A DNA stretch of 38,010 bases from Clostridiaceae bacterium (GCA_031289315.1 JAITPR010000061.1:1-38010), one strand, 5' to 3'. Positions 1-9,244 are shown, counted from the stretch's first letter. Program-made: numbers and translations. The notes: generated by a model from the sequence alone, not told the origin.

Positions 1-45
1 CGGAGTTCACGACGCAGAAACCGCACGACTTATATTGAACGGGGG

Positions 46-113
46 TCCCCATATCGCCCTTTCAAACGTAAAACTTTAATAAACTATTTGTGCGCTGAAA
101 GGCGTATGGGGGT
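46..113 (+). promoter_or_regulatory. 5' hairpin overlapping the pepF ribosome binding site
   Basis: An imperfect inverted repeat pairs CCCATA-t-CGCC-c-TTTCA with TGAAAGGCGTATGGG, and the G-run of the right arm is also the likely Shine-Dalgarno of pepF. The apical region (AAAACTTTAATAAACTATTTG) is nearly identical to that of a second copy before dnaB at 2736-2801. The stem bases differ between the two copies but pairing is kept. I infer an RNA leader able to mask the ribosome binding site; the ligand or trigger is unknown. Confidence 0.6.
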
Positions 114-122
114 AAATAAAAT

Positions 123-1904
123 ATGAAGGTAAGAGAACGTAAATACACGCCGGAGAATTTAAAGTGGCGGTTAGAAGACATATTCGCGACGGACGCGGCG
201 TGGGAGGCGGAATTTGCCGACCTTTCCGCGCGCTTAGAAGAGCCGTCCGCATTCAGGGGCAGGTTAACGGACAGGGAAGCCGCGCTGGCGTGCTTAAAGT
301 TGCAATCCGAATTGGGCTGGAAATCGGAAAGACTTTACGTATACGCGCGTATGCGTCGCGACGAGGACTCCGCCGCCTCCCTTTATCAGGGCATGAGCGA
401 CAGAACCCGCGGGCTTGCGGTTAAGCTGTCTGCGGCGTTTTCCTTTGCGGCTCCGGAGCTTACCGGGCTTTCCTCCGAAACGCTTGCGGAATGGGCGGAG
501 AGCGCGGAATTTGCCGATTTCTCCTACTTTTTAACGGTTTTGGAAAAGCATAAAAAGCACATTCTGTCCGAAAAAGAGGAGGAGCTTTTAGCCTCCGTAG
601 GCGCGTTTTCCGGTATGTTTCAGACCATATTTTCCATGTTCGACAACGCCGACATACGTTTCGGTTCGGTCACGGACGAAAAGGGCAGAAGCACGGAGAT
701 AACCCACGGCACGTATTCGTTGCTGTTGCAAAGTCCGTCGGAGAGCGTTCGCAAGTCCGCCTTCGAGGCTATGTTCGGGCAATACAAGGGTCACATAAAC
801 ACGCTTGCGCAGGTGTACGCGGGAAACGTCAAGAAGGATTGCTTTTACGCTAAGATGCGCGGCTTCGGCAGTGCGTTGGAGCATTCGCTTTTCGGCGAAA
901 ATACCGACCCGCGCGCGTACCGCAATTTGGTGGACGCGATAGGTAAAAACACCAAATACATGCACCGTTTTATAGCGCTCAAAAAGAAGATTTTACAGAC
1001 CGATACCTTGAATATGTACGACCTCTATTTGCCGCTTGTTGAGAACGCGGAAATTAAGCTTCCGTACGAAAAGGCATACGAGGTGTTCAAAGAGGCGGTT
1101 AAACCGTTAGGTTCGGATTATGCCGCCGTTTTGGACGAGGCGTATAACAACGGCTGGATAGACGTTTCCGAAAACAAGGGCAAGCGTAGCGGCGCGTATT
1201 CGTGGGGCGTGTTCGGCACACACCCGTACGTGCTTTTGAACTATCAGCCCAACAGCCACGCCGTGTTTACCGTGGCGCACGAGATGGGACACGCCATGCA
1301 CACTTATTACAGCAGCGGCACGCAACCGTACGAAAAAGCCGGATACGAGATTTTTGTTGCGGAGGTCGCAAGCACCGTGAACGAGGTGCTTTTGCTTAAA
1401 TACCTCATGAAAACCGCCGATGAAAAATTGAAGCGCTATCTGCTTTCCTATTATTTGGACATGTTCAGAACCACGGTTTTCCGTCAAACGATGTTCGCGG
1501 AGTTTGAGCTTGCCGCCCACACCATGGAGGAAAACGGACAACCGCTTACCGCCGAAAGCCTTTCGGAGGTCTATTACGCCCTCAATAAAAAATACTACGG
1601 CAAAGCGGTAAAGCACAACGATTTAATTCGCTACGAGTGGGCGCGCATACCGCATTTTTACACTAGCTTCTACGTCTACAAGTACGCGACGGGGCTTACG
1701 GCGGCGGTTAAAATTGCCTCCATGATTTTGAGCGGCGATGAGGAAGCCGTGGTAAATTACCGTAAATTCCTATCAGCCGGTGGGAGCATGCCTCCGGTCG
1801 ATGTGCTGAAGCTTGCCGGCGTGGACTTGACCTCTGCCGAACCTTTTGAAGCGGCTATGAAAGAATTTAAATCCACTCTTACAGAGTTGGAGAAAATGAT
1901 TTAA
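123..1904 (+). CDS. pepF: oligoendopeptidase F (M3 family zinc metallopeptidase)
   Basis: This is a cytosolic zinc endopeptidase that degrades short peptides released by other proteases. The 593-residue length is normal for PepF. The M3 zinc-binding motif HEMGH lies near residue 388 in the context TVAHEMGHAMHTYYSS, with the downstream glutamate region FVAEVAST about 26 residues later; together these define the family. The N-terminal part (KYTPENLKWRLEDIF) is the usual helical PepF_N domain. There is no signal peptide. The ATG at 123 follows a G-rich segment (GGGGGTAAAT) that is part of a conserved hairpin. The next gene starts 34 bp after the stop on the same strand, so a pepF-lipoprotein-dnaB transcript is possible. 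The family assignment is secure; the physiological substrate is not visible. Confidence 0.96.
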   Translation: MKVRERKYTPENLKWRLEDIFATDAAWEAEFADLSARLEEPSAFRGRLTDREAALACLKLQSELGWKSERLYVYARMRRDEDSAASLYQGMSDRTRGLAVKLSAAFSFAAPELTGLSSETLAEWAESAEFADFSYFLTVLEKHKKHILSEKEEELLASVGAFSGMFQTIFSMFDNADIRFGSVTDEKGRSTEITHGTYSLLLQSPSESVRKSAFEAMFGQYKGHINTLAQVYAGNVKKDCFYAKMRGFGSALEHSLFGENTDPRAYRNLVDAIGKNTKYMHRFIALKKKILQTDTLNMYDLYLPLVENAEIKLPYEKAYEVFKEAVKPLGSDYAAVLDEAYNNGWIDVSENKGKRSGAYSWGVFGTHPYVLLNYQPNSHAVFTVAHEMGHAMHTYYSSGTQPYEKAGYEIFVAEVASTVNEVLLLKYLMKTADEKLKRYLLSYYLDMFRTTVFRQTMFAEFELAAHTMEENGQPLTAESLSEVYYALNKKYYGKAVKHNDLIRYEWARIPHFYTSFYVYKYATGLTAAVKIASMILSGDEEAVVNYRKFLSAGGSMPPVDVLKLAGVDLTSAEPFEAAMKEFKSTLTELEKMI

Positions 1905-1938
1905 CAACGCCCTATCCTTGAACGGAGCCGTATACGGA

Positions 1939-2718
1939 ATGAAACGCCTGTTTTTATTGATTTTAATAGTCCTGTTAGCGGGGATCTTCGCCGGCTGTGC
2001 GGAGGTCGAATTGCGCAACGACTTTTATTCAAACAAGGTGGTGCAGACGGTTAAAATTACGATAACGGAGGATAATAAGGAGCTGTACGGTTACTCTAAG
2101 GAGGAAATCCTCACCTTAGCCGCGCAGATACTAGGCGACTTCGGAAGAAAGATTACGCGAACCGAGAATTCGATAACGGCGACCAAGGAATTTTCTTCAC
2201 AAGCGGCGCTTGTAGAGGACGTCATAGGTTCGGGGTACACGGCGGCAAGACCTACGGCGGCGACGGCGGGGTTTTTCTTTGATACGTATAAGTCGTATTG
2301 CGTAAGCCGGTTTTCGGATACGAACCAATGGGCGCTTGCGGACTTTATTTTAAACGAGTATTTGGACGACATAAGCATTGCCGAAGAGGAAGCGGTTAGA
2401 TACGCGTTGAGTGCGGAATCGGGAGCCGTGGACTACGTGTTCAAGTATGGTACGCAGTACGGTTCACTCTCCACCAACGGCGAAACGGAAAAAGAGGGCG
2501 GGTTGTACGTACACACGTGGAACATAAAACCGGATACGCAGCTGTACTTTGAGAGAAAATCGGAAAACCAACCGGTTTGGTACGCGTTTTTAATCGGCGG
2601 CGGATTGATTTTCGTCGTTGTCTTATACGCGGTAAGCCAAAGAACAAAAAGAAACGGTCTTAGACCGGCAACCCGTACGGGGACGACGGCTACCGACGGC
2701 GGCAGGAAGAAAGCTTGA
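1939..2718 (+). CDS. putative lipoprotein with C-terminal membrane anchor, unknown function
   Basis: I do not recognise this 259-residue protein. The ATG at 1939 is preferred over an upstream in-frame start because it opens a classical lipoprotein signal: MKRLF, then a hydrophobic core LLILIVLLAG, then the lipobox FAGC with the lipidated Cys near residue 20. The body (about 25-210) is soluble-looking and rich in charged and aromatic residues. A second hydrophobic segment (WYAFLIGGGLIFVVVLYAV) near the C-terminus is followed by a basic cytosolic tail with TKRNG and GGRKK. Topology is therefore predicted as lipid-anchored at the N-terminus, extracellular domain, and a TM helix at the C-terminus. 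This arrangement resembles small clostridial lipoproteins of unknown role. It lies between pepF and dnaB, which does not suggest a function. Confidence 0.8.
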   Translation: MKRLFLLILIVLLAGIFAGCAEVELRNDFYSNKVVQTVKITITEDNKELYGYSKEEILTLAAQILGDFGRKITRTENSITATKEFSSQAALVEDVIGSGYTAARPTAATAGFFFDTYKSYCVSRFSDTNQWALADFILNEYLDDISIAEEEAVRYALSAESGAVDYVFKYGTQYGSLSTNGETEKEGGLYVHTWNIKPDTQLYFERKSENQPVWYAFLIGGGLIFVVVLYAVSQRTKRNGLRPATRTGTTATDGGRKKA

Positions 2719-2735
2719 AAATACTGAAAGGGGTT

Positions 2736-2801
2736 ACCGTACCGCCTTTCGCCTAAGAAAAACTTTGATAAATTATTTGTGCGCCGAAAGGCGTACGGGG
2801 G
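2736..2801 (+). promoter_or_regulatory. 5' hairpin overlapping the dnaB ribosome binding site
   Basis: This is the second copy of the pepF leader hairpin. CCGTA-c-CGCCTTTCG pairs with CGAAAGGCGTACGG with one bulged base. The loop AAAACTTTGATAAATTATTTG matches the pepF copy apart from two changes. The terminal ACGGGGGT is the probable Shine-Dalgarno, about 8 bases before the dnaB ATG. Compared with the pepF copy, A-T pairs have become G-C pairs on both arms, so the pairing is conserved rather than the sequence. Confidence 0.6.
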
Positions 2802-2808
2802 TAAAGAA

Positions 2809-4641
2809 ATGAGTGACAACAACGCCAAAAAAACGAGAAGCGACGCGGGCGCAAACGGCGAACTACGCGCAATGCCCAAAAGGCTAGAGGCGGAACAAGC
2901 GGTTTTAGGGGCGATGTTAATCGACGGCGACGCGGCGGACTCCGTACTTACCGAGCTTCGGGAGGGCGATTTCTACGATATCAGGAACGCGCTTATTTTC
3001 GCCACGGCAAAGAGATTGCAGGAGCGCAACAAGCCCGTGGATACCGTTACCGTTATCGACAGCTTAGACATTGACGGCAAGCTTGAGGATGCGGGCGGCG
3101 TCGCGTACATAGGCGGACTTGCCAATTCGATACCGTCGGCGGCTAACAACGATTATTATTCGGACATAGTGAGGCGCTACGGCGTACTGCGTGAGATAAT
3201 CCGCGCGGGCAATCAAATCGTGCGCTATATATACGAGGAAACGCCGGAGGAAACCGACGCCATTGCCATGGCGGAAAAAGCCGTTTTCAACATATCCGAA
3301 AGCCGCGACCGTACGGAGTTCGTGAGCATTGCGGACGCCGGCGCGGCGGCGATAGAGGAAATCGAAAAAATACAGAAAAACCGCGACGACAGAAACATAA
3401 CGAGGAGCGGCTTCAACAAGCTTGACACCGCCACGGGAGGCTTTAAGCCCGGAGATTTTGTGTTGCTTGCGGCGCGCCCGTCCGTGGGAAAGACGGCGTT
3501 CGCGCTCAACTTTGCGGCGAACGCCGCGTTAAATCAGCACAAGTCCGTGGCAATTTTCTCTTTGGAAATGCCGACCGTTCAGCTTGTTAAAAGAATGCTT
3601 TCATATACGTCAAACGTCAGTTTGAGTAAAATGGGGCGTCCGCAAGCGCTGTCCACGCAGGAGTTCGCGGCGTTACTCAACGCTCACAAGTCGTTGAGCG
3701 AAACCAAAATATTTATAAACGACAGCGGTATGATTACGCCCAGTGAGATACTGTCTAAGTGCCGTCGTTTGAAGCGCGGCAAAAGCGGGCTTGACTTAGT
3801 TATAATCGACTACTTGCAGTTGATGAAAATGCGCAGCGGTTCAGGCGGCGACTACAGCCGTCAGCAAGAGGTCAGCGACATGAGCCGCATGATGAAGATT
3901 TACGCAAAGGAATTAGGCGTTCCGTTCTTTGTACTTTCGCAGATGTCGCGCGGAGTAGAGCAAAGAAACGAACACGAACCAAAACTGTCCGACCTTCGCG
4001 AAAGCGGCGCTATTGAGCAGGACGCGGACATGGTAATGTTCCTTTTCAAGCCCTATCAGTACGACAAAAATCAGGACCCGAACGACGTTACGTTGGTGTT
4101 GGGCAAAAACAGAAACGGTCCGCTTGTAAACATTCCGTTGCATTGGGACGGTGAAAAAACGGCGTTTTCCGAAAAGGAGGAGTCTTCTGAAAACGGAGCC
4201 GCCTCCTACCGTCCGCAAGGCGCAAAGCCGCCTAAGCCCTCAAACGGCGGCGACGATGACGATGGTATGCCGTTTACCGACACCGCGCCTAAATCCGCGC
4301 ACGGTTCCGACGCACCTCCTACATATTCCGCCGACAGTCCTTTTGCGGCGGAAGAGGAGGACGACGTGAAGGCAAAAAACAAAAAAAATTCCGGCAAGCA
4401 AAATCAAGACGGTCTTAAAAAAGTCCTAGCCGCAGAAAACGTTACGTACGGCGGCGATGCGGAGAATTCTCCGTTTAAAGAGGTGGTTTCGGAGGAGCTT
4501 ATTTTAAACGGCGCCAAAAAATCACTTCGGGAACCGCCGTTCGACGGTTCGAAATCCAAACCGAACAGCGTTTTAAACGAGCCGGGCGACCAAGAAATCG
4601 ACGAGCTTAAAAAGCTTGCCAAAAAGGATTTACCGTTTTAA
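2809..4641 (+). CDS. dnaB: replicative DNA helicase DnaB with long acidic C-terminal extension
   Basis: This is the hexameric replicative helicase that unwinds DNA at the fork. The N-terminal DnaB domain is at about 22-125 (LEAEQAVLGAMLIDGDA). The RecA-like motor has Walker A ARPSVGKTAF near 221-230, Walker B LVIIDYLQLM near 325, and the LSQMSRGVEQR and SDLRESGAIEQDADMV motifs. The core ends near residue 450, the normal DnaB length. A further ~160 residues follow that are low-complexity (Pro/Ser/Asp/Glu/Lys-rich). They include DDDDGMPF near 481 and finish with KKDLPF at the C-terminus, both reminiscent of the SSB acidic tip. The start at 2809 is chosen over an in-frame one at 2779 because the latter lies inside the conserved hairpin. 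Helicase identity is certain; the tail function is unknown. Confidence 0.96.
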   Translation: MSDNNAKKTRSDAGANGELRAMPKRLEAEQAVLGAMLIDGDAADSVLTELREGDFYDIRNALIFATAKRLQERNKPVDTVTVIDSLDIDGKLEDAGGVAYIGGLANSIPSAANNDYYSDIVRRYGVLREIIRAGNQIVRYIYEETPEETDAIAMAEKAVFNISESRDRTEFVSIADAGAAAIEEIEKIQKNRDDRNITRSGFNKLDTATGGFKPGDFVLLAARPSVGKTAFALNFAANAALNQHKSVAIFSLEMPTVQLVKRMLSYTSNVSLSKMGRPQALSTQEFAALLNAHKSLSETKIFINDSGMITPSEILSKCRRLKRGKSGLDLVIIDYLQLMKMRSGSGGDYSRQQEVSDMSRMMKIYAKELGVPFFVLSQMSRGVEQRNEHEPKLSDLRESGAIEQDADMVMFLFKPYQYDKNQDPNDVTLVLGKNRNGPLVNIPLHWDGEKTAFSEKEESSENGAASYRPQGAKPPKPSNGGDDDDGMPFTDTAPKSAHGSDAPPTYSADSPFAAEEEDDVKAKNKKNSGKQNQDGLKKVLAAENVTYGGDAENSPFKEVVSEELILNGAKKSLREPPFDGSKSKPNSVLNEPGDQEIDELKKLAKKDLPF

Positions 4642-4834
4642 TTTTTGCCCGTATATCGACGGTTGCGGTTGAACGCCGCGCTATATACGGCGCGTTTGCG
4701 GCGTATAAAAAGTAATGCGGCGCTTTTGCGTCGGAGTGGTAAACGGCTTTTTCGATTGCCGTGCGCCGTTATTAATTACGCGCTTTTAAGGTATTTAATT
4801 TGTTGTGCTTACGGCGCGGCGGCGGGGACAAAAT

Positions 4835-6628
4835 ATGGCGGACGGCTTGACGCGGGCGGATATTTATTCCGAATTCAATTCTCATAAAATCGACGATGAA
4901 AAGCAACGGTTCGATTTTCACGTTACCGGGCGTACGGGGTGGATAAACGACCCGAACGGATTTTCGTGGTACGACGGCAAAATACATCTTTTTTATCAAC
5001 ACAATCCATATTCTAACTCATGGGGTCCCATGCATTGGGGACACGTTACCGGCACCGACTTCGTAAAGTGGAATTACGAAAAAATTGCCTTGACACCGGA
5101 TAATCCCGCCTATGATGCGCAGTTGGGGGCGTTTTCCGGTTCGGCGATTTTTTTTAAGGGGCGGTATTATCTTGTCTATACCGGCTGTAATGTCGGGCGG
5201 CAAACCCAGTGCATAGCGGTCTCCGACGACGGCGTAAGCTTCACCAAATACGCGGGCAATCCGGTGCTTTCCAAAAAGGATTTGCCTAAGGGCGCATCGG
5301 TTGCCAACTTCCGCGACCCTAAGGTTTGGGAAAAGGACGGCACGGTCTACATGATTGTTTCGGCAAAGAATAGGCGGAACGGTCGGTCAAGGCTACTACT
5401 CTACGCCACGGAGAATATGACGGATTGGCAATATAGGGGAGTGGTATTTTCAAATTCAGATAGCAAGTATGCTAATCAATTCGCTATCAAATTCGGCATT
5501 AAGTCCGCTAATAAATTCGGCAGTAAATTTATTAACAGGTTCGCCGGTAAACTAGATAGAAAATCAGATAGCAATTCCGCCGGTAAATCGGACAGCACTT
5601 CCAGTAGCGAATTTATTAACGGGTACGCCGGTAAATCGAATAATCTTTCCGGTTTGGGACGCATGCTAGAATGCCCGGATATTTTTGAGCTAGACGGCAC
5701 TGATGTCTTAATAGTAAGTCCACAAAATATTCCGGGACACAGAAACAAGCATGCAAGCGTATACATTACGGGCAAACTGAACTACGTTGGCGGCGCGCTT
5801 TCGCCCATTGGTAAGAACGCTGATATGCGGTTATTTTCACCCGCGACTACCGACGCTGGCGGCGCGCTTTCGCCCGTTGGTAAGAACGCGGATATACTTC
5901 TGTTTTCGCCCGAAAATACCGACGCTGGCAGTGCGCTTTCAAATGCTAACGGAAACGCCGTGTGCGAAATCGACTACGGGCTGGATTTTTACGCGCCGCA
6001 GACCATGCTGATGCCGGACGGACGCAGGATTATGGTCGCGTGGATGGCGACATGGAACCGCGCTCCGATAAACGCCTTGCTTAAGCACGGCTATGCGGGA
6101 GCGCTTACGTTTCCGCGGGAGCTTACGCTTTTTGGCGGCAGGCTGTATCAAAATCCGGTGAAAGAAATCGAAAATTATTATACCGGCGCATACCGGGCGC
6201 AGGCGGATATTTCCGCCGGAGAAACGCGTTACATAGATGAAATGTCGGGGAAGACGCAGGATATTGCCGTAGAATTTCCGCGCGGCGTGGGCAAAACCGG
6301 CATCAGTGTTTTTGACGACGAAGCCGGAAACGGGCTGAGGGTTTACTATGAAAACGGCAAGGTTTATTTAGATAGGTCCGATGTAATACGGAATTTTTAT
6401 AAATCCGATACGGAAAAAATCTCCTCGTGCGGCGTACCCTCCGACACGCAAAATATAAAAATCCGCTTGCTGACGGATAAATATTCCTGTGAGGTGTTTG
6501 TAAACGACGGTTATTCCGCCATGACGGCTACGGTCGCCCCGTACGAAAATCAGCGGAAAACGGCGGTTTTTTCCGACAATCCCGCCGCCGTATCAATTGT
6601 AAGACATGCGATAACCGTAAATGCATAA
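4835..6628 (+). CDS. GH32 beta-fructosidase (sucrose-6-phosphate hydrolase/invertase type) with repeat insertions
   Basis: This enzyme hydrolyses beta-fructosides such as sucrose or sucrose 6-phosphate. The GH32 signatures are all present: WINDPNG near residue 37 (nucleophile Asp), FSGSA near 101, FRDPKVW near 161 (transition-state Asp) and LECPD near 279 (acid/base Glu). A beta-sandwich C-terminal domain follows (TALTFPRELTL-like region onward). There is no signal peptide, so it probably acts in the cytosol. The ATG at 4835 follows GGCGGGGA at good spacing; an upstream GTG at 4805 lacks one. At 597 residues it is about 100 longer than usual, because of an Asn/Ser/Lys-rich insertion (about 208-274) and a tandem-repeat insertion (about 318-370), both between conserved motifs. 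No sugar transporter or regulator lies beside it. A typical fructan hydrolase is the alternative. Confidence 0.9.
   Translation: MADGLTRADIYSEFNSHKIDDEKQRFDFHVTGRTGWINDPNGFSWYDGKIHLFYQHNPYSNSWGPMHWGHVTGTDFVKWNYEKIALTPDNPAYDAQLGAFSGSAIFFKGRYYLVYTGCNVGRQTQCIAVSDDGVSFTKYAGNPVLSKKDLPKGASVANFRDPKVWEKDGTVYMIVSAKNRRNGRSRLLLYATENMTDWQYRGVVFSNSDSKYANQFAIKFGIKSANKFGSKFINRFAGKLDRKSDSNSAGKSDSTSSSEFINGYAGKSNNLSGLGRMLECPDIFELDGTDVLIVSPQNIPGHRNKHASVYITGKLNYVGGALSPIGKNADMRLFSPATTDAGGALSPVGKNADILLFSPENTDAGSALSNANGNAVCEIDYGLDFYAPQTMLMPDGRRIMVAWMATWNRAPINALLKHGYAGALTFPRELTLFGGRLYQNPVKEIENYYTGAYRAQADISAGETRYIDEMSGKTQDIAVEFPRGVGKTGISVFDDEAGNGLRVYYENGKVYLDRSDVIRNFYKSDTEKISSCGVPSDTQNIKIRLLTDKYSCEVFVNDGYSAMTATVAPYENQRKTAVFSDNPAAVSIVRHAITVNA
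5457..5655 (+). repeat. low-complexity repeat insertion inside the GH32 gene
   Basis: About 200 bp of degenerate repeats encode Asn/Ser/Lys/Phe-rich peptide with recurring FAGK, NAGK, KFG and EFING-like units (for example GGTTCGCCGGTAAACTAG and GGTACGCCGGTAAATCG-type blocks). It separates the strand ending YRGVVFS from the catalytic block GRMLECPD. The frame is open throughout, so the insertion is presumably translated as a surface loop. Base composition is AT-richer than the rest of the gene. Confidence 0.75.
5789..5950 (+). repeat. 69-bp in-frame tandem repeat inside the GH32 gene
   Basis: Units begin at 5789, 5858 and 5927 (the last is partial) with the start GGCGGCGCGCTTTCGCCC. They encode GGALSPxGKNADxxLFSP, ending in TDA. 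The period of 69 bp (23 codons) preserves the reading frame. The repeat lies between conserved strands (ITGKLNYV and IDYGLDFYAPQ), so it lengthens a loop rather than replacing a motif. Confidence 0.85.
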
Positions 6629-6765
6629 AACGGACACACTCTAGCCGTAAGCGGCTGAAGGGTCTTTTTTAACTTAAAAAAGGCATTTTACGCGCGAGTC
6701 TTAATTTATTTTTTGACGTCTAATAACGAAATCTACTAAAAACGGTATCAATATAAAAACCGCGT

Positions 6766-6798
6766 AAAAAGCCGCATTTTATCAGTGCGGTTTTTTTT
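6766..6798 (+). terminator. intrinsic terminator after the GH32 gene
   Basis: GCCGCA / TGCGGT pairs around a 9-base loop and is followed by eight T residues; A-rich sequence precedes it. It lies about 140 bp after the fructosidase stop. A small hairpin at about 6645 (AGCCGTAAGCGGCT) lies between them. The remaining part of the 6629-6853 spacer is AT-rich and shows no gene. Confidence 0.8.
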
Positions 6799-6853
6799 GC
6801 TCCCGTCGTGTCAAGATAGGACATGACAATATAAAAAAACTTGGCATTAAGTC

Positions 6854-6882
6854 TTGATTTATCTACTAAAAGCGTTTATAAT
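6854..6882 (+). promoter_or_regulatory. sigma-A type promoter of the aconitase-family gene
   Basis: TTGATT, a 17-base spacer, and TATAAT lie about 100 bp upstream of the hydratase start. This is a near-consensus housekeeping promoter directly after the preceding terminator, so the downstream gene begins a new transcription unit. Confidence 0.75.
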
Positions 6883-6981
6883 ATACAAGATTATACGCAC
6901 GCGCTTAAACGATAAAAAAGGACGGGCGTGTAAATTGTTATTTTGATTAGGGTGAGTAGTCTACACACCTTGGGAAGGGCT

Positions 6982-9219
6982 ATGGTAAAACTGACTGATT
7001 GCGGAGTTTTTTACATCAACGGCGAATTTGTGCCGGAGACGGAAACTTTTTTGGAAAACCGTGCGGACGCGTACAAGAGGACGATTGCGTACGGTATTTT
7101 AAACGCGCACAACACGGCGGGAGCGGCGGAAAAGGGAAAAGGGTTAAAGCTTAAATTTGACGCTATGGCGTCGCACGACATCACTTACGTGGGTATTATA
7201 CAGACGGCAAAGGCGTCGGGGTTGAAGCAATTTCCGATGCCGTATGTGCTTACGAATTGCCACAACAGCCTATGCGCGGTAGGCGGCACGATAAACGAGG
7301 ACGACCACATGTTCGGCTTGTCGGCGGCGAAGAAATACGGCGGCATATACGTGCCGGCGCACATGGCGGTTATCCACACCTACATGCGTGAGTGCTTCGC
7401 AGGGTGCGGCAAGATGATTTTAGGGAGTGACAGTCACACGCGTTACGGCGCGCTTGGCACGCTTGCCATAGGCGAGGGCGGTCCGGAGCTTGCCAAACAG
7501 CTACTAAACCGCACCTACGACACTACATATCCCGACGTTGTGGCGGTTGAGCTAAAGGGGCGGTTGCGCAAGGGCGTGGGACCGCAGGATGTGGCGCTTG
7601 CGTTAATCGGCGCGGTATTCAAAAGCGGCTTTGTCAAGAACAAGATTTTGGAGTTTGTGGGAGAGGGAATCGACGTTCTTTCCGCGGAGTTTAGGAACGG
7701 TATCGACGTTATGACGACGGAAACGGCGTGCTTGTCCTCCGTGTGGAAGACCGACAGAAAGGTTCAGCACTATTTGGAAATTCACGGAAGAGGCGGCGAT
7801 TACAAGGAGCTTGCCCCCGAAAACGGCGCCTACTACGACGGGCTTATAGAAATTGATTTGAACGCAGTGGAACCGATGATAGCGCTTCCGTTCCACCCCA
7901 GCAACGTGTACAAGCTTGCGGACGTGTTGAAAAATCCCTACGATATTTTCCGGGCGGTCGAAGCGGAAGGCAAGAAAATTATCGGCAATCCGAAAATAAA
8001 TTTCAATCTCACCGATAAGATAGAGCGCGGCTTTGTCAAGGTGTCGCAGGGCATAATTGCCGGCTGTGCGGGAGGTATTTACGACAACATCATCGCCGCC
8101 GAAAATATTTTGCGCGGGTATTCCATAGGCAACGGAGAGTTTACCATGTCGGTGTACCCATCTTCGGTACCCGTTTACAACGCGCTCATGAAAAACGGGC
8201 TGTTGTCCACGTTTGTGGAGGCGGGCGCCATAGTCAAGACTGCCTTCTGCGGTCCGTGCTTCGGCGCGGGCGACGTCCCCGCCAACAACGGCTTCAGCAT
8301 ACGCCACACGACGAGGAATTTCGAAAACCGTGAGGGCAGCAAGCCGGGCGACAATCAGATAGCCTCCGTGGCGCTTATGGACGCGCGCAGTATAGCGGCG
8401 ACCGCCCGAAACGGGGGAATTCTTACGTCGGCGTTGGAGGTTGAGTTTGAGGAAAACAAGCCGCGTTATTTCTTTGACGGCGGCATATACGCGCGGCGCG
8501 TGTTCGACGGATATAAAAACGGCGATGCTTCGCTGCCCTTGTTTTACGGACCGAATATAGCCGATTGGCCGGAAATTGCCGTGCTTGCCGACAATCTTAT
8601 TTTGAAAGTGGCGGCGGCTATAAACGACCCCGTGACCACCACGGACGAGCTTATACCCTCCGGTGAAACCTCCTCCTATAGGAGCAATCCCATGCGGTTG
8701 GCGGAGTTCACGCTGTCGCGCAAATGCCCGGACTACGTAAGCAACGCCAAAAAAACGGCGCAAGACGCGGAGGCGGCGGTTAAAAATAAAAAGCTACCCG
8801 ACGAATACAAAAAGGCGCTTGCCAAAGCCGGCCTAAAGCTTTACGGCAACGTAAGCATAGGCAGTGCGGTATACGCGAAAAAGCCCGGCGACGGAAGCGC
8901 GCGTGAGCAAGCCGCTTCCTGTCAGCGCGTTTTGGGCGGCGCGGCGAACATCGCAAAGGAATACGCCACAAAGCGCTACAGAAGCAACCTCATAAACTGG
9001 GGCATGCTCCCGTTTATTTCCGATACGGCGTTTGAAAAAAACGACATAATAATAGTACCTGACGTGAAAAAACTGCTCAAGGACGGCGCAAGGGAATACG
9101 AGGCTTGCGTGGTACGCGGCACGGAAAGCTTCCCGGCTAGCTTGTGGTTGGATCCGCTCACCGACGCGGAGAGAGAAATAATCGTCAAAGGGTGCTTGAT
9201 TAATTATTACAAGGAATAA
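6982..9219 (+). CDS. aconitase-superfamily hydratase, YbhJ type
   Basis: This is a large aconitase-superfamily hydro-lyase of the YbhJ type, a group of about 750 residues with no firmly assigned substrate. The iron-sulfur and active-site region is visible: [14 protein letters not shown] near residue 90, [20 protein letters not shown] near 155, and [10 protein letters not shown] near 430 with an FCGPC cysteine motif. A swivel-type C-terminal domain follows ([16 protein letters not shown], then [13 protein letters not shown] with the aconitase-like substrate-binding arginines). The preferred start is the ATG at 6982 ([16 protein letters not shown]), which matches the family's N-terminus; a TTG at 6943 is also in frame. 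A citrate/isocitrate or methylcitrate-like reaction is possible, but no other TCA-type gene is nearby. The promoter at 6854 suggests it is separately expressed. Confidence 0.85.
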   Translation: MVKLTDCGVFYINGEFVPETETFLENRADAYKRTIAYGILNAHNTAGAAEKGKGLKLKFDAMASHDITYVGIIQTAKASGLKQFPMPYVLTNCHNSLCAVGGTINEDDHMFGLSAAKKYGGIYVPAHMAVIHTYMRECFAGCGKMILGSDSHTRYGALGTLAIGEGGPELAKQLLNRTYDTTYPDVVAVELKGRLRKGVGPQDVALALIGAVFKSGFVKNKILEFVGEGIDVLSAEFRNGIDVMTTETACLSSVWKTDRKVQHYLEIHGRGGDYKELAPENGAYYDGLIEIDLNAVEPMIALPFHPSNVYKLADVLKNPYDIFRAVEAEGKKIIGNPKINFNLTDKIERGFVKVSQGIIAGCAGGIYDNIIAAENILRGYSIGNGEFTMSVYPSSVPVYNALMKNGLLSTFVEAGAIVKTAFCGPCFGAGDVPANNGFSIRHTTRNFENREGSKPGDNQIASVALMDARSIAATARNGGILTSALEVEFEENKPRYFFDGGIYARRVFDGYKNGDASLPLFYGPNIADWPEIAVLADNLILKVAAAINDPVTTTDELIPSGETSSYRSNPMRLAEFTLSRKCPDYVSNAKKTAQDAEAAVKNKKLPDEYKKALAKAGLKLYGNVSIGSAVYAKKPGDGSAREQAASCQRVLGGAANIAKEYATKRYRSNLINWGMLPFISDTAFEKNDIIIVPDVKKLLKDGAREYEACVVRGTESFPASLWLDPLTDAEREIIVKGCLINYYKE

Positions 9220-9244
9220 CGGCGGATAGCGGATAAGGCTTTTG

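Noticed and set aside
7603..8763. 386-codon open frame on the minus strand
   Set aside because: Lies wholly inside the YbhJ-type hydratase gene, whose motifs are clear; the opposite-strand product is Arg/His/Val-rich without any motif, typical of a shadow frame.
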